A stretch of DNA of 64,000 bases, from assembly GCF_013369335.1 (NCBI RefSeq), contig NZ_SZQJ01000006.1:22357-86356 (forward strand). The letters run 5' to 3'. The notes under the pieces are model-generated. The model searched no databases and was not told where the DNA came from. It saw nothing but the letters and a program-made list of their open reading frames with translations. The DNA comes from Vibrio sp. JPW-9-11-11. GTDB taxonomy: Bacteria > Pseudomonadota > Gammaproteobacteria > Enterobacterales > Vibrionaceae. This document shows positions 25,242 through 36,097 of this stretch, one piece after another. The translations under genes and the position numbers were made by a program. Every line of letters begins with the position of its first letter. The stretch's first letter is position 1.

Positions 25242-26048
25242 CTACTTACTAATCAACTCGATCGTGATTGCTTTCCTTTCTGCCTCACTGGCTTGATTAA
25301 ACCAATAAGCAAACATTTTCTGAGCTTGCTCCGTGGTCTTAAACTCAAGGTCAGTCGCACGTCTATTTTTCACAGCCCAATTGACAACTGCTTCTTGTTG
25401 TTGAAAATCCATCTGTTCATACCAATAAAGTGCCATTTCTTGAGGTTTTGATTTTGTCACCAAACTTGGTTTAGTTGCAGGCTCTTGAGAAACTGCTATC
25501 AATGCGGTAGGCGCAGTGGTCAAATTTCGATTACCACTGCTGGTAATCGCTTCGATATACCCAGCCGGGATCATGAAAGTAAAAATGGCATTTTTTGCGC
25601 CGACCAGGTCAAATTCAAGATCTTTAACATCCGAGTGTTTAAATAGAGCGTCATCAACGGGAAACTGTATGTATTGTCGTGAAACACAAATATCACCGCA
25701 GGTTTCTGCAGGCGCAGCATAGGGTGAGATAGGGGCCGTGGTATTATCTTCAAATACAACGGTATCGAACTGTTCGTAATTCTTAAAGTACTGAAGCTCT
25801 AAGGTAACAAATGAATCAGGGACAGGACTGGCGTCAAGTGGAGCAACATAGTTGAACTCGAGTGAAGATTGAACAAGTTGTCCTCCCTTAATATTCACTA
25901 CTTTTGGAGTAAGCGTTTTTCCAACAACCAATTGGTAGTTTTGCTTGCTCTCTACGCGGTTAACAGAGTCAGAAAAGTTGCTGTCCTCGTCCAATGCAGA
26001 GCACCCGATAAGTGAAACCGGAAGCGCCATTAATATTATTTTTTTCAT
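25242..26048 (-). CDS. Lipoprotein with YccT-like C-terminal repeats
   Basis: A 268-residue lipoprotein: signal MKKIILMALPVSLIGC with the lipidated Cys16 in an LIGC lipobox. The middle is beta-rich with a CGDIC pair (about residues 135-139) and no domain I recognise. The tail holds two copies of a motif like the DUF2057/YccT C-terminus: YWYEQMDFQQQEAVVNWAVK and YWFNQASEAERKAITIEL. The same kind of tail ends the protein at 1653. The start is the ATG at 26048 (AAGGTGG 5 nt upstream), not the GTG at 26057. It follows the chitoporin-like gene and its terminator. Function unknown; an accessory role to the porin is inference. Confidence 0.7.
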   Translation of the reverse strand: MKKIILMALPVSLIGCSALDEDSNFSDSVNRVESKQNYQLVVGKTLTPKVVNIKGGQLVQSSLEFNYVAPLDASPVPDSFVTLELQYFKNYEQFDTVVFEDNTTAPISPYAAPAETCGDICVSRQYIQFPVDDALFKHSDVKDLEFDLVGAKNAIFTFMIPAGYIEAITSSGNRNLTTAPTALIAVSQEPATKPSLVTKSKPQEMALYWYEQMDFQQQEAVVNWAVKNRRATDLEFKTTEQAQKMFAYWFNQASEAERKAITIELISK

Positions 26049-26127
26049 ATAAACCACCTTGGTATTCAGACCATCACACTTTTATAAGTCACTCTACATT
26101 AAAGAAAAATCTATTAAAACAATTAAA

Positions 26128-26150
26128 ACGCCGGCCATATAGACCGGCGT
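26128..26150 (-). terminator. Terminator of the second porin gene
   Basis: Stem ACGCCGG (26128-26134) with CCGGCGT (26144-26150), loop of 9, followed on the minus strand by TTTAATTGTTTT. It separates the porin from the lipoprotein gene. Confidence 0.82.
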
Positions 26151-26177
26151 AACAACTATGGTTTAACTAAACGAATC

Positions 26178-27299
26178 TTAGAAACCGTATTCTAGACCTA
26201 CACGTACGAATGGTGTTGAGTCACCGTCGTCTTTAGTGTAAGTACCTGCACGGAAGTATGGTACAAAACCATTCTTCACGTACATGATCTGTCCAGAAAC
26301 CACGTAATCGCTTGTATCAGCTTTCTTAGAGCCATCAACTTCCATATCACCATTAGCAGCATAGCCTACCTTGAAGCCCCATGGACCATTCCAGTATTGA
26401 CCGATTAAAGAGACAGAACTTTGCTCAGATTTTGCACCACCTTTTAAGTCACTTTCACCCGCTTTGTATGCCGCAGCTAAACCAAAACCACCTGGTAACG
26501 ATGCTTCAAAACCAATCAAGTAACCTAATGTGTCAACCATCTCTGCCGCAGCTGCGTTAGTAGACTTGTAGCTAGCACCTTCAGCTATATCCACTTTATT
26601 TACATCTTTACAGCCATCAGCATCAGAACAGATTTCCCATGCTGCATCGACTGCCTCTTTCTTCTGACGGTTTTGCTCAGTTTCGACTGCCGCGTGGAAA
26701 GTGAACATATCACCCGCTTTCAGAGACGCTTTGGCGCCATAGAAAAAGTTATTGTCAACACCTGTGTCGCCCACACCTGTAGAAAGGCTATAGTTAAAGT
26801 TACCAAGCTGAGCAGAATCGTAACGTAATTGGTTACCATGACGGTCACGATGGTAAGCAACATCCGCCGCCCATGCAGAATCCCAAACACGACCTAAACC
26901 AGGGTTCGAGTATGGCCAATCGACCAATTCGTACATAGGCGTTAGCATACGACCTGCGCGAAGTGTACCCCAGTCGCCACGTAAGCCTAAGAAAGTGTCA
27001 CGGTTACCTAATGTCGCGCCAGTGCCGTCAGTACCAACCCAACCAGACTCGATTTGCATAAAGATGTTTACGTCGTCTGAAAAATCTTTGCCTGCACGGA
27101 AGCCAATACGCGACTCATTTTCCCAGTGGTAGCCCTTTTTATCTTTCTCAGTGTAAGCACTGATCGCCGCAACACCGTACGCCTCTACATTGAAATCAGA
27201 GATAATACCGACTTGAGATGACTCTGTATTTGCTAAAGCACCTGTTGAAGCCAAGGCCACTGCAGCGCCTAAAAGAGTGCGTTTAAACATTTTGTCCAT
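26178..27299 (-). CDS. chiP: Porin, likely chitoporin ChiP
   Basis: A 373-residue outer-membrane porin with signal peptide MDKMFKRTLLGAAVALASTGALA (cleavage after residue 23), then strand blocks FNVEAYGVAAISAY, RIGFRAGKDF, NRDTFLGLRGD and LRAGRMLTPMYELVD, and a terminal VGLEYGF ending in Phe. It sits next to ligA, as does the V. cholerae chitin-induced porin VC0972, whose V. harveyi counterpart is the chitooligosaccharide channel ChiP; the name rests on that synteny and general similarity. Cysteines at about residues 228 and 235 could form a loop disulfide. AGGAG precedes the ATG at 27299. It is a paralogue of the porin at 2367. Confidence 0.72.
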   Translation of the reverse strand: MDKMFKRTLLGAAVALASTGALANTESSQVGIISDFNVEAYGVAAISAYTEKDKKGYHWENESRIGFRAGKDFSDDVNIFMQIESGWVGTDGTGATLGNRDTFLGLRGDWGTLRAGRMLTPMYELVDWPYSNPGLGRVWDSAWAADVAYHRDRHGNQLRYDSAQLGNFNYSLSTGVGDTGVDNNFFYGAKASLKAGDMFTFHAAVETEQNRQKKEAVDAAWEICSDADGCKDVNKVDIAEGASYKSTNAAAAEMVDTLGYLIGFEASLPGGFGLAAAYKAGESDLKGGAKSEQSSVSLIGQYWNGPWGFKVGYAANGDMEVDGSKKADTSDYVVSGQIMYVKNGFVPYFRAGTYTKDDGDSTPFVRVGLEYGF

Positions 27300-27335
27300 G
27301 GAAAACTCCTAAAAATGGATATAGCTATTTTTGTT

Positions 27336-27371
27336 TTTTCTCGCCTTAAGTTGGCCGCCGAAGGGAGAAAA
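27336..27371 (-). promoter_or_regulatory. 5' stem-loop of second porin mRNA
   Basis: Arms TTTTCTC (27336-27342) and GAGAAAA (27365-27371) with a 22-nt loop, ending 36 nt before the ATG. Stem length, loop size and distance match those of the first porin (7 bp, 23 nt, 35 nt). Confidence 0.6.
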
Positions 27372-27378
27372 TATTTCC

Positions 27379-27407
27379 TATATGAGAAATCGCCAATTAA
27401 TCGTTAA
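27379..27407 (-). promoter_or_regulatory. Promoter of second porin
   Basis: Minus-strand -35 TTAACG (27407-27402) and -10 CATATA (27384-27379) with an exact 17-nt spacer. The predicted start falls at the outer edge of the leader stem-loop. Confidence 0.55.
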
Positions 27408-27429
27408 CTGTTGATTTCCTATTTCCTGC

Positions 27430-27444
27430 ATACACACTGTGTAT
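27430..27444. promoter_or_regulatory. 15-nt palindrome upstream of porin promoter
   Basis: ATACACA-C-TGTGTAT is a perfect dyad about 23 nt upstream of the -35. The position suits an activator site. It is not a CRP consensus. Confidence 0.45.
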
Positions 27445-27657
27445 CCACGTCTTCAAGACTAACTTCGCATCAAAAAACATCAATTAGAACTTAATTTCCG
27501 AGTAAAAAAATATGAGCCGCCACAAATTTTTATCAAGTTAGTGATCAAGATCTTATTTAGCAAAGGAACTTACAAAGACAAGATAATTAACATTAAAAAA
27601 CAACAGGTTACTAAAAACAAAAAGAACAATTAATTGAAGTGTGTCGCATTGCTTACA

Positions 27658-27691
27658 ACGATATCCTAACGCTGAAGAGATAGGAGATCGT
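27658..27691. repeat. Orphan inverted repeat
   Basis: Arms ACGATATCCTA (27658-27668) and TAGGAGATCGT (27681-27691) pair at 10 of 11 positions around a 12-nt loop. No T run follows on either strand. Role unknown. Confidence 0.45.
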
Positions 27692-27754
27692 TATCACGGA
27701 AATAAATAAACGACATTTCGAAGAGATGAGACAAGATTATTTGACAGAAAAAAT

Positions 27755-27787
27755 AAAACCTCAAAATAGACATTTTGAGGTTTTATT
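27755..27787 (-). terminator. Terminator of ligA
   Basis: Stem AAAACCTCAAAAT/ATTTTGAGGTTTT (27755-27767, 27772-27784) with a 4-nt loop and T/A-rich flanks on both sides. It lies 27 nt past the ligA stop. Confidence 0.85.
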
Positions 27788-27813
27788 GGAGGCGTCTATT
27801 AAGAAGGCTACGT

Positions 27814-29847
<2,034 letters not shown>

Positions 29848-29931
29848 CTAGACGAAAGCTACGCTTAGGTTGTCTCTTTCAAATTTGGCAAGTATGGCGA
29901 CCGTTCGAGTTGGGCGCAATACGGATGCCAA

Positions 29932-29959
29932 TAAAAAAGGCCCCGCTAGGAGCCTTTGA
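29932..29959 (-). terminator. Terminator of zipA
   Basis: On the minus strand AAAGGCTCC pairs with GGGGCCTTT (one T-G), 4-nt loop, then a T run. It is 13 nt past the zipA stop. Confidence 0.8.
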
Positions 29960-29971
29960 GATTGATAAAAA

Positions 29972-30850
29972 CTAGGCTTGCTGCGCTATTTTAAACTGCT
30001 TAACCTGCTCTTTATAAGCATCAATTCGATTCGGTGTGATAAGGTTGCGTGCATCATCAAGGACATTAGCACCTAAATCATCGGCTATCTGCTGAGCCGT
30101 TTTCAACATCAGCTTAAAGTTGTGTTCGGGATCACCAAAACACGGCATCGTCATAAAGAACGAGATGCCTTTCGTAGTGAACTCGGCAGGATCGTCGTGC
30201 TTAAGCGTTCCAGGATTCATCATGTTAGCCACACTAAACAACACTTTGCCCGTACCTGAAAGATCGGCATGACGATGGAAGATATCCATCTCGCCATAAA
30301 TCAATCCATTTTGCTGCATACTTTCGAACAGCTTAGTACCGACAAAAGGCTCATTCCCAGAGCAGTGTACATTAATGACGATCACTTCTAGTGGGCTTTC
30401 TTCTGACTCAGGCTGTGGTTGAGCGTGTGCTACCGCGGGTTCTGGATCCGCAACATCAGTAGGCTCATCAATCACTTGTGGTTCCACATCGACATCGTTA
30501 AAAGAACGAGAAGAGAGTGACGGGACTTCCACTTCATCCTCATCCACTACCGATGGCTCGGGTTCTGCCGTCGATGGGTAGCTGTCGATCAGAGGATCAG
30601 CGACAATCTCATCAGGAGCGACAAAACCTGGCTCTTTACGCTCTTTCTTAATGATTTCAAAATCATCCTCTGGCTTAAATCCCCTCTCTGGTGTGACATC
30701 CGCCTCTTCAGCGTCAGTATCGAGCTTACCAATGGGTTTGTTGCCAAACTTTGCTTTGCCTTCTTTTTTACTCGTCCATAAACCGTGGAACAGCAAAGCG
30801 GCAATCGCTATCGCTCCAACTATTATGAGTACAAATCGCAGTTCCTGCAT
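29972..30850 (-). CDS. zipA: Cell division protein ZipA
   Basis: Anchors FtsZ to the inner membrane at midcell. The N-terminal membrane helix is residues 4-24 ([20 protein letters not shown]) with a short periplasmic N-terminus. A basic patch and a long acidic, proline-rich linker (about 30-150, many Glu/Asp/Pro) follow. The C-terminal FtsZ-binding domain runs about 155-292 ([42 protein letters not shown]). Length 292 fits gammaproteobacteria. It lies between ligA and the divergent cysZ, the usual order. Confidence 0.96.
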   Translation of the reverse strand: MQELRFVLIIVGAIAIAALLFHGLWTSKKEGKAKFGNKPIGKLDTDAEEADVTPERGFKPEDDFEIIKKERKEPGFVAPDEIVADPLIDSYPSTAEPEPSVVDEDEVEVPSLSSRSFNDVDVEPQVIDEPTDVADPEPAVAHAQPQPESEESPLEVIVINVHCSGNEPFVGTKLFESMQQNGLIYGEMDIFHRHADLSGTGKVLFSVANMMNPGTLKHDDPAEFTTKGISFFMTMPCFGDPEHNFKLMLKTAQQIADDLGANVLDDARNLITPNRIDAYKEQVKQFKIAQQA

Positions 30851-31054
30851 TTTTCGCTCTCATTGTGTTCGTTACAGCACGCTTGTTAGCAGGCCGCAAA
30901 AATACGTTTAAACCTTAACTGTCAGTTACTCTACCAAAACTCTCCCCTGTTTTAGAACAACTTAATGTGAGAAGTTCCCCCAATGTTGTGATTTTGAACA
31001 CGCTTTTTTCTTGTTAAGATACAAAGCGTTCGTTTTTACAGCAATTGGCTTAAT

Positions 31055-31792
31055 ATGAAGACACAAATACAACAACGTTCCGGGTTTGGTTATTTCTTCC
31101 ACGGTATCGAACTAGCGCTAACACCAGGAATACGCCGCTTCGTCATTTTCCCGCTTCTCGCAAACGTCCTGTTAGTAGGCGGGGCTTTGTTCTACCTCTT
31201 TTCGAATCTAGATAACTGGATCACGCATTTAATGAACCAGTTACCCAGCTTCCTCTCTTGGTTGAGTTATTTGCTTTGGCCTTTACTCGTTTTAACCATT
31301 CTTGCCACTTTTTCGTACTTTTTTAGTACTTTGGCGAATTTCATTGCCGCGCCTTTTAACGGCTTACTGGCCGAAAAAGTGGAAGCTCATCTTACAGGAC
31401 AAAAGGTTAACGATGATGGCCCGCTTGCGATCCTAAAAGACACGCCACGGATTTTGGCGCGCGAATGGCGTAAACTCATCTATGTCTTGCCCAAGACCAT
31501 TGGCTTGTTTTTACTATTACTTATCCCGGCAGTTGGTCAAACGGTCGGGCCTTTCCTATGGTTCATTTTTACTGCTTGGATTCTCGCCATTCAATACTGT
31601 GACTATCCATTTGATAATCACAAGGTGTCATTCAACGACATGCGTAACAATTTGAAACAAAAACAATCTAAGGCATATAGCTTTGGCGCTCTAGTGTCTA
31701 TTTTCACCACGATCCCTATTGTTAACTTGATTGTGATGCCTGTCGCTGTGTGTGGGGCAGCATCGATGTGGGTGTCGGAGTTCAAGAAATAA
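31055..31792 (+). CDS. cysZ: Sulfate transporter CysZ
   Basis: A 245-residue inner-membrane protein of the CysZ family, which brings in sulfate for cysteine synthesis. Four main hydrophobic segments are visible (about 28-50, 68-98, 143-165, 205-230), with the family motif [21 protein letters not shown] at the start and [16 protein letters not shown] in the middle. It is upstream of cysK as in E. coli, but 255 nt apart here, so the two may be transcribed separately. Confidence 0.95.
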   Translation: MKTQIQQRSGFGYFFHGIELALTPGIRRFVIFPLLANVLLVGGALFYLFSNLDNWITHLMNQLPSFLSWLSYLLWPLLVLTILATFSYFFSTLANFIAAPFNGLLAEKVEAHLTGQKVNDDGPLAILKDTPRILAREWRKLIYVLPKTIGLFLLLLIPAVGQTVGPFLWFIFTAWILAIQYCDYPFDNHKVSFNDMRNNLKQKQSKAYSFGALVSIFTTIPIVNLIVMPVAVCGAASMWVSEFKK

Positions 31793-31809
31793 CGCAGAGA
31801 AAGGGGCAA

Positions 31810-31832
31810 GGGTTGGCGTTACGCGTCAACCC
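31810..31832 (+). terminator. Possible terminator hairpin after cysZ
   Basis: GGGTTGGCG (31810-31818) pairs with CGTCAACCC (31824-31832), one G-T, loop of 5. No T run follows, so termination is uncertain. Confidence 0.35.
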
Positions 31833-32047
31833 ATCTTGAACAAATGCTGATAACGGAGATAAGAATAGACCTACTCCCCGAAAGCAGCAGTGCGCTCTTT
31901 CCCCTCCCCATTTCATATCATATAACTATTTAATCCTTTTCTCGTATTTGAAGCTGGCCTAATCTTCTACTCAACCACTATTTCTAACTCCGTTGTGTAA
32001 GCAAACTTTGAGCAGACACAAGTGAAACGAAGATGAAGGATCACACC

Positions 32048-33016
32048 ATGAGCAAAATTTACGAAGACAACTCCCAAACGATTGGTAATACCCCGCTAGT
32101 ACGTCTTAATAAAGTCAGCAAGGGTAAAGTGCTGGCCAAAGTTGAAGCACGCAACCCAAGCTTCAGTGTTAAATGTCGTATCGGTGCCAATATGATTTGG
32201 GAAGCTGAAAAAGCAGGTACGCTAAAACCTGGTGTTGAACTTGTTGAGCCAACAAGTGGTAATACTGGTGTGGCACTTGCCTTTGTGGCTGCAGCTCGTG
32301 GTTACAAACTGACACTGACAATGCCAGAATCAATGAGCCTTGAGCGTCGCAAGCTGCTAAAAGCCCTTGGTGCTAACCTTGAGCTGACCGAAGCGGCAAA
32401 AGGTATGAAAGGCGCAATTGCTAAAGCAGAAGAAATTGTCGCAAGCAATCCTGACAAGTACCTACTTCTTCAACAGTTCAACAACCCAGCGAACCCGCAG
32501 ATCCACGAAAAAACGACGGGCCCTGAAATCTGGGAAGCTACCGATGGTGAAGTGGATGTGTTCGTTGCCGGTGTGGGCACCGGTGGTACTATCACAGGGA
32601 CAAGCCGTTACTTTAAGGGTGAAAAAGGCAAGAATGTGGTGTCTGTAGCCGTTGAACCTGCAGAATCACCAGTGATTGCTCAAGCGCTCGCGGGCGACGA
32701 AATTCAACCTGCACCACACAAAATTCAAGGTATTGGTGCTGGTTTTATCCCTGGCAACCTCGATTTAGAGCTTATCGACCGTGTAGAGCCAGTCACTTCA
32801 GAAGAAGCGATTGCTATGGCTCGTCGCCTAATGGAAGAGGAAGGTATTCTCGCAGGCATTTCATCCGGTGCCGCTGTCGTTGCAGCCAATCGTATTGCAG
32901 AACTCCCTGAATTTGCTGGGAAAACTATCGTAACTGTTCTACCGAGTTCAGGCGAGCGTTACCTAAGCACAGCTCTTTTTGCTGGTATCTTTACCGAGAA
33001 AGAGAACCAACAGTAA
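32048..33016 (+). CDS. cysK: Cysteine synthase A
   Basis: O-acetylserine sulfhydrylase: makes cysteine from O-acetylserine and sulfide, using PLP. The PLP lysine is Lys42 in [11 protein letters not shown], and EPTSGNTG binds the phosphate/substrate. GTGGTITG and ISSGAAV complete the fold-type II pattern. The ATG at 32033 is five codons upstream, but AAGGA at 32036-32040 is well spaced only for the ATG at 32048, so I start there (322 residues). It ends in a strong terminator before the pts operon. The 255-nt region upstream holds its promoter; I could not identify a CysB site by eye. Confidence 0.97.
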   Translation: MSKIYEDNSQTIGNTPLVRLNKVSKGKVLAKVEARNPSFSVKCRIGANMIWEAEKAGTLKPGVELVEPTSGNTGVALAFVAAARGYKLTLTMPESMSLERRKLLKALGANLELTEAAKGMKGAIAKAEEIVASNPDKYLLLQQFNNPANPQIHEKTTGPEIWEATDGEVDVFVAGVGTGGTITGTSRYFKGEKGKNVVSVAVEPAESPVIAQALAGDEIQPAPHKIQGIGAGFIPGNLDLELIDRVEPVTSEEAIAMARRLMEEEGILAGISSGAAVVAANRIAELPEFAGKTIVTVLPSSGERYLSTALFAGIFTEKENQQ

Positions 33017-33041
33017 ACTGTGTCAAATCAATTTTTCGTCT

Positions 33042-33068
33042 AAAAAAGCCCCGTTCAGGGGCTTTTTT
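33042..33068 (+). terminator. Terminator of cysK
   Basis: Stem AAAAAAGCCCC/GGGGCTTTTTT with a 5-nt loop; the second arm supplies the T run. Confidence 0.92.
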
Positions 33069-33313
33069 GTTGATCCCTGCCCCACCTTTGGTAATATCGG
33101 GATTGTTTTATTTCTAGCTGTAAAATAAAAGCAGATAAGAATTACTATCATTGGCGACAGTTAGCACAGACTGACACCGCGAATGAGAATTTTACAACCA
33201 GTTTCAGTTCTGACACGTAATACGCGTTGCGCGACTAGCAGAAACGTTTTTTTATGGTTAAGCTAAAACTGGTTAAGAAACTATCAAAATATAAATCAAT
33301 TGGGGTATATAAC

Positions 33314-33571
33314 ATGTACGAGAAGCAAGTAGAAATCACTGCAGAAAACGGTCTTCACACTCGTCCAGCTGCACAGTTCGTAAAAGAAGCGAAAGCATTC
33401 GATGCGGATATCACTGTGACTTCTAACGGCAAAAGCGCTAGCGCTAAGAGCCTTTTCAAGCTACAAACTCTTGGCCTAGTTAAAGGTACAGTAGTTTCTA
33501 TCTCAGCTGAGGGCCCACAAGCTCAACAAGCTGTTGACCACCTAGTTGCTCTAATGGACCAACTACACTAA
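33314..33571 (+). CDS. ptsH: Phosphocarrier protein HPr
   Basis: Carries phosphate from Enzyme I to sugar-specific IIA proteins of the phosphotransferase system. At 85 residues it has the normal size, with the phosphorylated His15 in NGLHTRPA and Ser46 in [10 protein letters not shown]. The open frame begins 20 codons earlier, but those codons are not HPr; [10 protein letters not shown] is the standard start (33314). The preceding 245 nt (33069-33313) must hold the operon promoter; I see no confident CRP or Cra site. A 14-bp hairpin follows the gene. Confidence 0.97.
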   Translation: MYEKQVEITAENGLHTRPAAQFVKEAKAFDADITVTSNGKSASAKSLFKLQTLGLVKGTVVSISAEGPQAQQAVDHLVALMDQLH

Positions 33572-33588
33572 TCCGGTCTCCTGTTTAT

Positions 33589-33619
33589 CAAAGCCATTTT
33601 GCCCAGCAAAATGGCTTTG
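33589..33619 (+). promoter_or_regulatory. ptsH-ptsI intercistronic hairpin
   Basis: A 14-bp perfect stem, CAAAGCCATTTTGC with GCAAAATGGCTTTG, loop CCA, followed by TTGG rather than a T run. It may cause partial termination or protect the ptsH mRNA 3' end. Confidence 0.7.
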
Positions 33620-33708
33620 TTGGAAATAGGCCAAAATATAAGCTACAACTATTCGTTAGCGCACTCATTATTCTCCCGTTTTAAAGTTGACCAATTTAAG
33701 GTAAGGCT

Positions 33709-35433
33709 ATGATTTCAGGCATCCTAGCATCTCCTGGTATTGCTATCGGTAAAGCACTACTACTTCAAGAAGATGAAATTGTCCTAAACACCCACACCAT
33801 TTCTGATGATCAAGTTGAAGCAGAAGTTCAACGCTTCTTCGACGCACGCAACAAATCTGCGGCGCAACTTGAAACCATCAAGCAAAAAGCACTTGAAACC
33901 TTCGGTGAAGAAAAAGAAGCGATCTTTGAAGGTCATATCATGCTTCTTGAAGACGAAGAGCTAGAGGAAGAAATCCTAGCACTGATCAAAAACGACAAGC
34001 TGCACGCAGATAACGCTATTTACACTGTTATCGAAGAGCAAGCATCGGCTCTAGAGTCTCTCGACGACGAATACTTAAAAGAACGTGCAACGGATATCCG
34101 CGATATCGGTTCTCGCTTTGTTAAAAACGCACTCGGTATCAACATCGTTTCTTTAAGCGATATCGATGAAGAAGTTATCCTAGTGGCTTACGACCTAACG
34201 CCATCTGAAACTGCACAGATCAACCTAGACTACGTTCTTGGTTTTGCTTGTGATATCGGCGGCCGTACTTCTCATACTTCTATCATGGCTCGTTCACTTG
34301 AACTTCCAGCTATCGTGGGTACTAACGACATCACCAAACAAGTTAAGAATGGCGACATGCTGATTCTTGATGCGATGAACAACAAAATCGTTATTAACCC
34401 ATCTGAAGCTGAGCTAGAACAAGCGAAAGCAGTAAAAGCCGCATTCCTTGCTGAAAAAGAAGAACTTGCGAAACTAAAAGATCTACACGCAGAAACCACT
34501 GACGGTCACCGCGTAGAAGTATGCGGTAACATAGGTACAGTAAAAGACTGTGACGGCATCATCCGTAACGGCGGTGAAGGCGTTGGTCTGTACCGTACTG
34601 AGTTCCTGTTTATGGACCGTGACGCTCTGCCTACTGAAGAAGAACAGTACCAAGCGTACAAAGAAGTTGCAGAAGCAATGAACGGTGAGTCGGTAATCAT
34701 CCGTACTATGGACATCGGTGGCGATAAAGATCTGCCTTACATGGATCTTCCTCAAGAGATGAACCCATTCCTAGGCTGGCGTGCAGTACGTATCAGCTTA
34801 GACCGTCGTGAAATCCTTCGTGACCAGCTACGCGGCATCCTGCGTGCATCTGCACACGGTAAGCTTCGCATCATGTTCCCAATGATTATCTCTGTTGAAG
34901 AGATCCGTGAGCTGAAGAAAGCAATCGAAGAGTACAAAGCTGAGCTTCGCGCGGAAGGTCTAGCATTCGACGAAAACATCGAAATCGGTGTAATGGTTGA
35001 GACACCAGCAGCGGCTGCGATCGCGCACCACCTGGCGAAAGAAGTAGCTTTCTTCTCTATTGGTACTAACGACCTGACTCAGTACACACTCGCAGTAGAC
35101 CGTGGTAACGAGATGATCTCTCACCTATACAACCCACTCTCTCCAGCAGTGCTTACAGTAATCAAGCAGGTTATCGATGCGTCTCACGCTGAAGGTAAAT
35201 GGACCGGTATGTGTGGCGAGCTAGCGGGCGACGAACGTGCAACGCTACTTCTACTGGGTATGGGCCTAGATGAGTTCTCAATGAGCGGCATCTCTATCCC
35301 TAAAGTGAAGAAAGTGATCCGCAATTCGAACTTCGCTGAAGTGAAAGCGATGGCTGAAGAAGCACTTTCTCTTCCAACGGCGGCGGAAATCGAAGCGGTT
35401 GTAGAAAAATTCATCGCTGAGAAAACTCAATAA
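33709..35433 (+). CDS. ptsI: PTS Enzyme I
   Basis: PEP-protein phosphotransferase that starts the sugar PTS by taking phosphate from PEP and passing it to HPr. The active-site His189 lies in [12 protein letters not shown]. The PEP-binding domain shows [23 protein letters not shown] and [11 protein letters not shown], and Cys502 lies in GMCGELAGD. Length 574 is normal. Codon use is of the highly expressed type (ATC, CGT, GAA, CTA), like its pts neighbours. It is the second gene of ptsH-ptsI-crr. Confidence 0.98.
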   Translation: MISGILASPGIAIGKALLLQEDEIVLNTHTISDDQVEAEVQRFFDARNKSAAQLETIKQKALETFGEEKEAIFEGHIMLLEDEELEEEILALIKNDKLHADNAIYTVIEEQASALESLDDEYLKERATDIRDIGSRFVKNALGINIVSLSDIDEEVILVAYDLTPSETAQINLDYVLGFACDIGGRTSHTSIMARSLELPAIVGTNDITKQVKNGDMLILDAMNNKIVINPSEAELEQAKAVKAAFLAEKEELAKLKDLHAETTDGHRVEVCGNIGTVKDCDGIIRNGGEGVGLYRTEFLFMDRDALPTEEEQYQAYKEVAEAMNGESVIIRTMDIGGDKDLPYMDLPQEMNPFLGWRAVRISLDRREILRDQLRGILRASAHGKLRIMFPMIISVEEIRELKKAIEEYKAELRAEGLAFDENIEIGVMVETPAAAAIAHHLAKEVAFFSIGTNDLTQYTLAVDRGNEMISHLYNPLSPAVLTVIKQVIDASHAEGKWTGMCGELAGDERATLLLLGMGLDEFSMSGISIPKVKKVIRNSNFAEVKAMAEEALSLPTAAEIEAVVEKFIAEKTQ

Positions 35434-35448
35434 TCGACGAATTCCAAT

Positions 35449-35479
35449 GAGATAGACGGTAAAAAAAGTCGTCTATCTC
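35449..35479 (+). promoter_or_regulatory. ptsI-crr intercistronic hairpin
   Basis: A 10-bp perfect stem, GAGATAGACG (35449-35458) with CGTCTATCTC (35470-35479). The loop contains seven A residues and no T run follows. TATAAT at 35495-35500 just downstream could be the -10 of a crr promoter. Confidence 0.6.
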
Positions 35480-35538
35480 GTAAGATTGGTATACTATAAT
35501 TCGACAGAATTAAATAAAAACGTTAGGAGCATGACACA

Positions 35539-36048
35539 ATGGGTCTGTTTGACAAACTTAAGAAGCTAGTATCTGACGACAGCGCTGACGCGGGTGCAAT
35601 CGAAATCATCGCACCTCTATCTGGTGAAATCGTAAACATTGAAGATGTGCCAGATGTTGTTTTCGCTGAGAAAATCGTTGGTGATGGTATTGCTATCAAA
35701 CCTGCTGGTAACAAAATGGTAGCTCCTGTAAACGGTACTATCGGTAAGATCTTCGAAACGAACCACGCGTTCTCAATCGAATCTGACGACGGTGTTGAGC
35801 TCTTCGTTCACTTCGGTATCGATACTGTTGAACTAAAAGGCGAAGGCTTCACGCGCATCGCTGAAGAAGGTCAAACAGTTAAAGCTGGCGACACTATCAT
35901 CGAATTCGATCTCGCTCTTCTAGAAGAGAAAGCGAAATCGACTCTTACTCCAGTTGTCATCTCTAACATGGACGAAATCAAAGAGCTAAACAAGCTTTCT
36001 GGTTCTGTCACAGTTGGTGAAACTCCAGTACTACGTGTGACTAAGTAA
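35539..36048 (+). CDS. crr: PTS glucose-specific IIA component
   Basis: IIA-Glc passes phosphate to glucose-family transporters and controls adenylate cyclase and inducer exclusion. The two active-site histidines are His76 (TNHAFSI) and His91 ([12 protein letters not shown]), equal to His75/His90 in numbering without Met1. The N-terminal amphipathic [10 protein letters not shown] is the membrane-association segment. Length 169 is standard. It is the third gene of the pts operon, 105 nt after ptsI, with a hairpin and a possible promoter in between. Confidence 0.98.
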   Translation: MGLFDKLKKLVSDDSADAGAIEIIAPLSGEIVNIEDVPDVVFAEKIVGDGIAIKPAGNKMVAPVNGTIGKIFETNHAFSIESDDGVELFVHFGIDTVELKGEGFTRIAEEGQTVKAGDTIIEFDLALLEEKAKSTLTPVVISNMDEIKELNKLSGSVTVGETPVLRVTK

Positions 36049-36066
36049 AGCTACTTAGCTCAATTG

Positions 36067-36094
36067 AAAAACGCAGCCATTGGCTGCGTTTTTT
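36067..36094. terminator. Bidirectional terminator, crr and ubiF
   Basis: Stem ACGCAGCC/GGCTGCGT (36071-36078, 36082-36089), loop ATT, with A and T runs on the two sides. It serves crr (plus) and, in reverse, ubiF, whose stop is at 36098. Confidence 0.88.
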
Positions 36095-36097
36095 GTT

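Larger units (their letters stand above)
27300..27813. other. Intergenic region between porin and ligA
   Basis: 514 nt, AT-rich. It contains the porin leader stem-loop (27336-27371), its promoter (27379-27407), a 15-nt palindrome (27430-27444), a CRP-like site AGTGATCAAGATCTTA (27540-27555, weak second half), an orphan inverted repeat (27658-27691) and the ligA terminator (27755-27787). No ORF with a ribosome site stands out. Confidence 0.65.

Noticed and set aside
31810..31832. REP-like element after cysZ
   Set aside because: The single hairpin has no second copy that I can see in the window; kept only as a weak possible terminator.
34483..34755. Long open frames antisense to ptsI and similar antisense frames over leuS, glyA, hsp90 and lipA
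   Set aside because: They are shadows of highly biased codon use in the real genes; no ribosome sites or family features.
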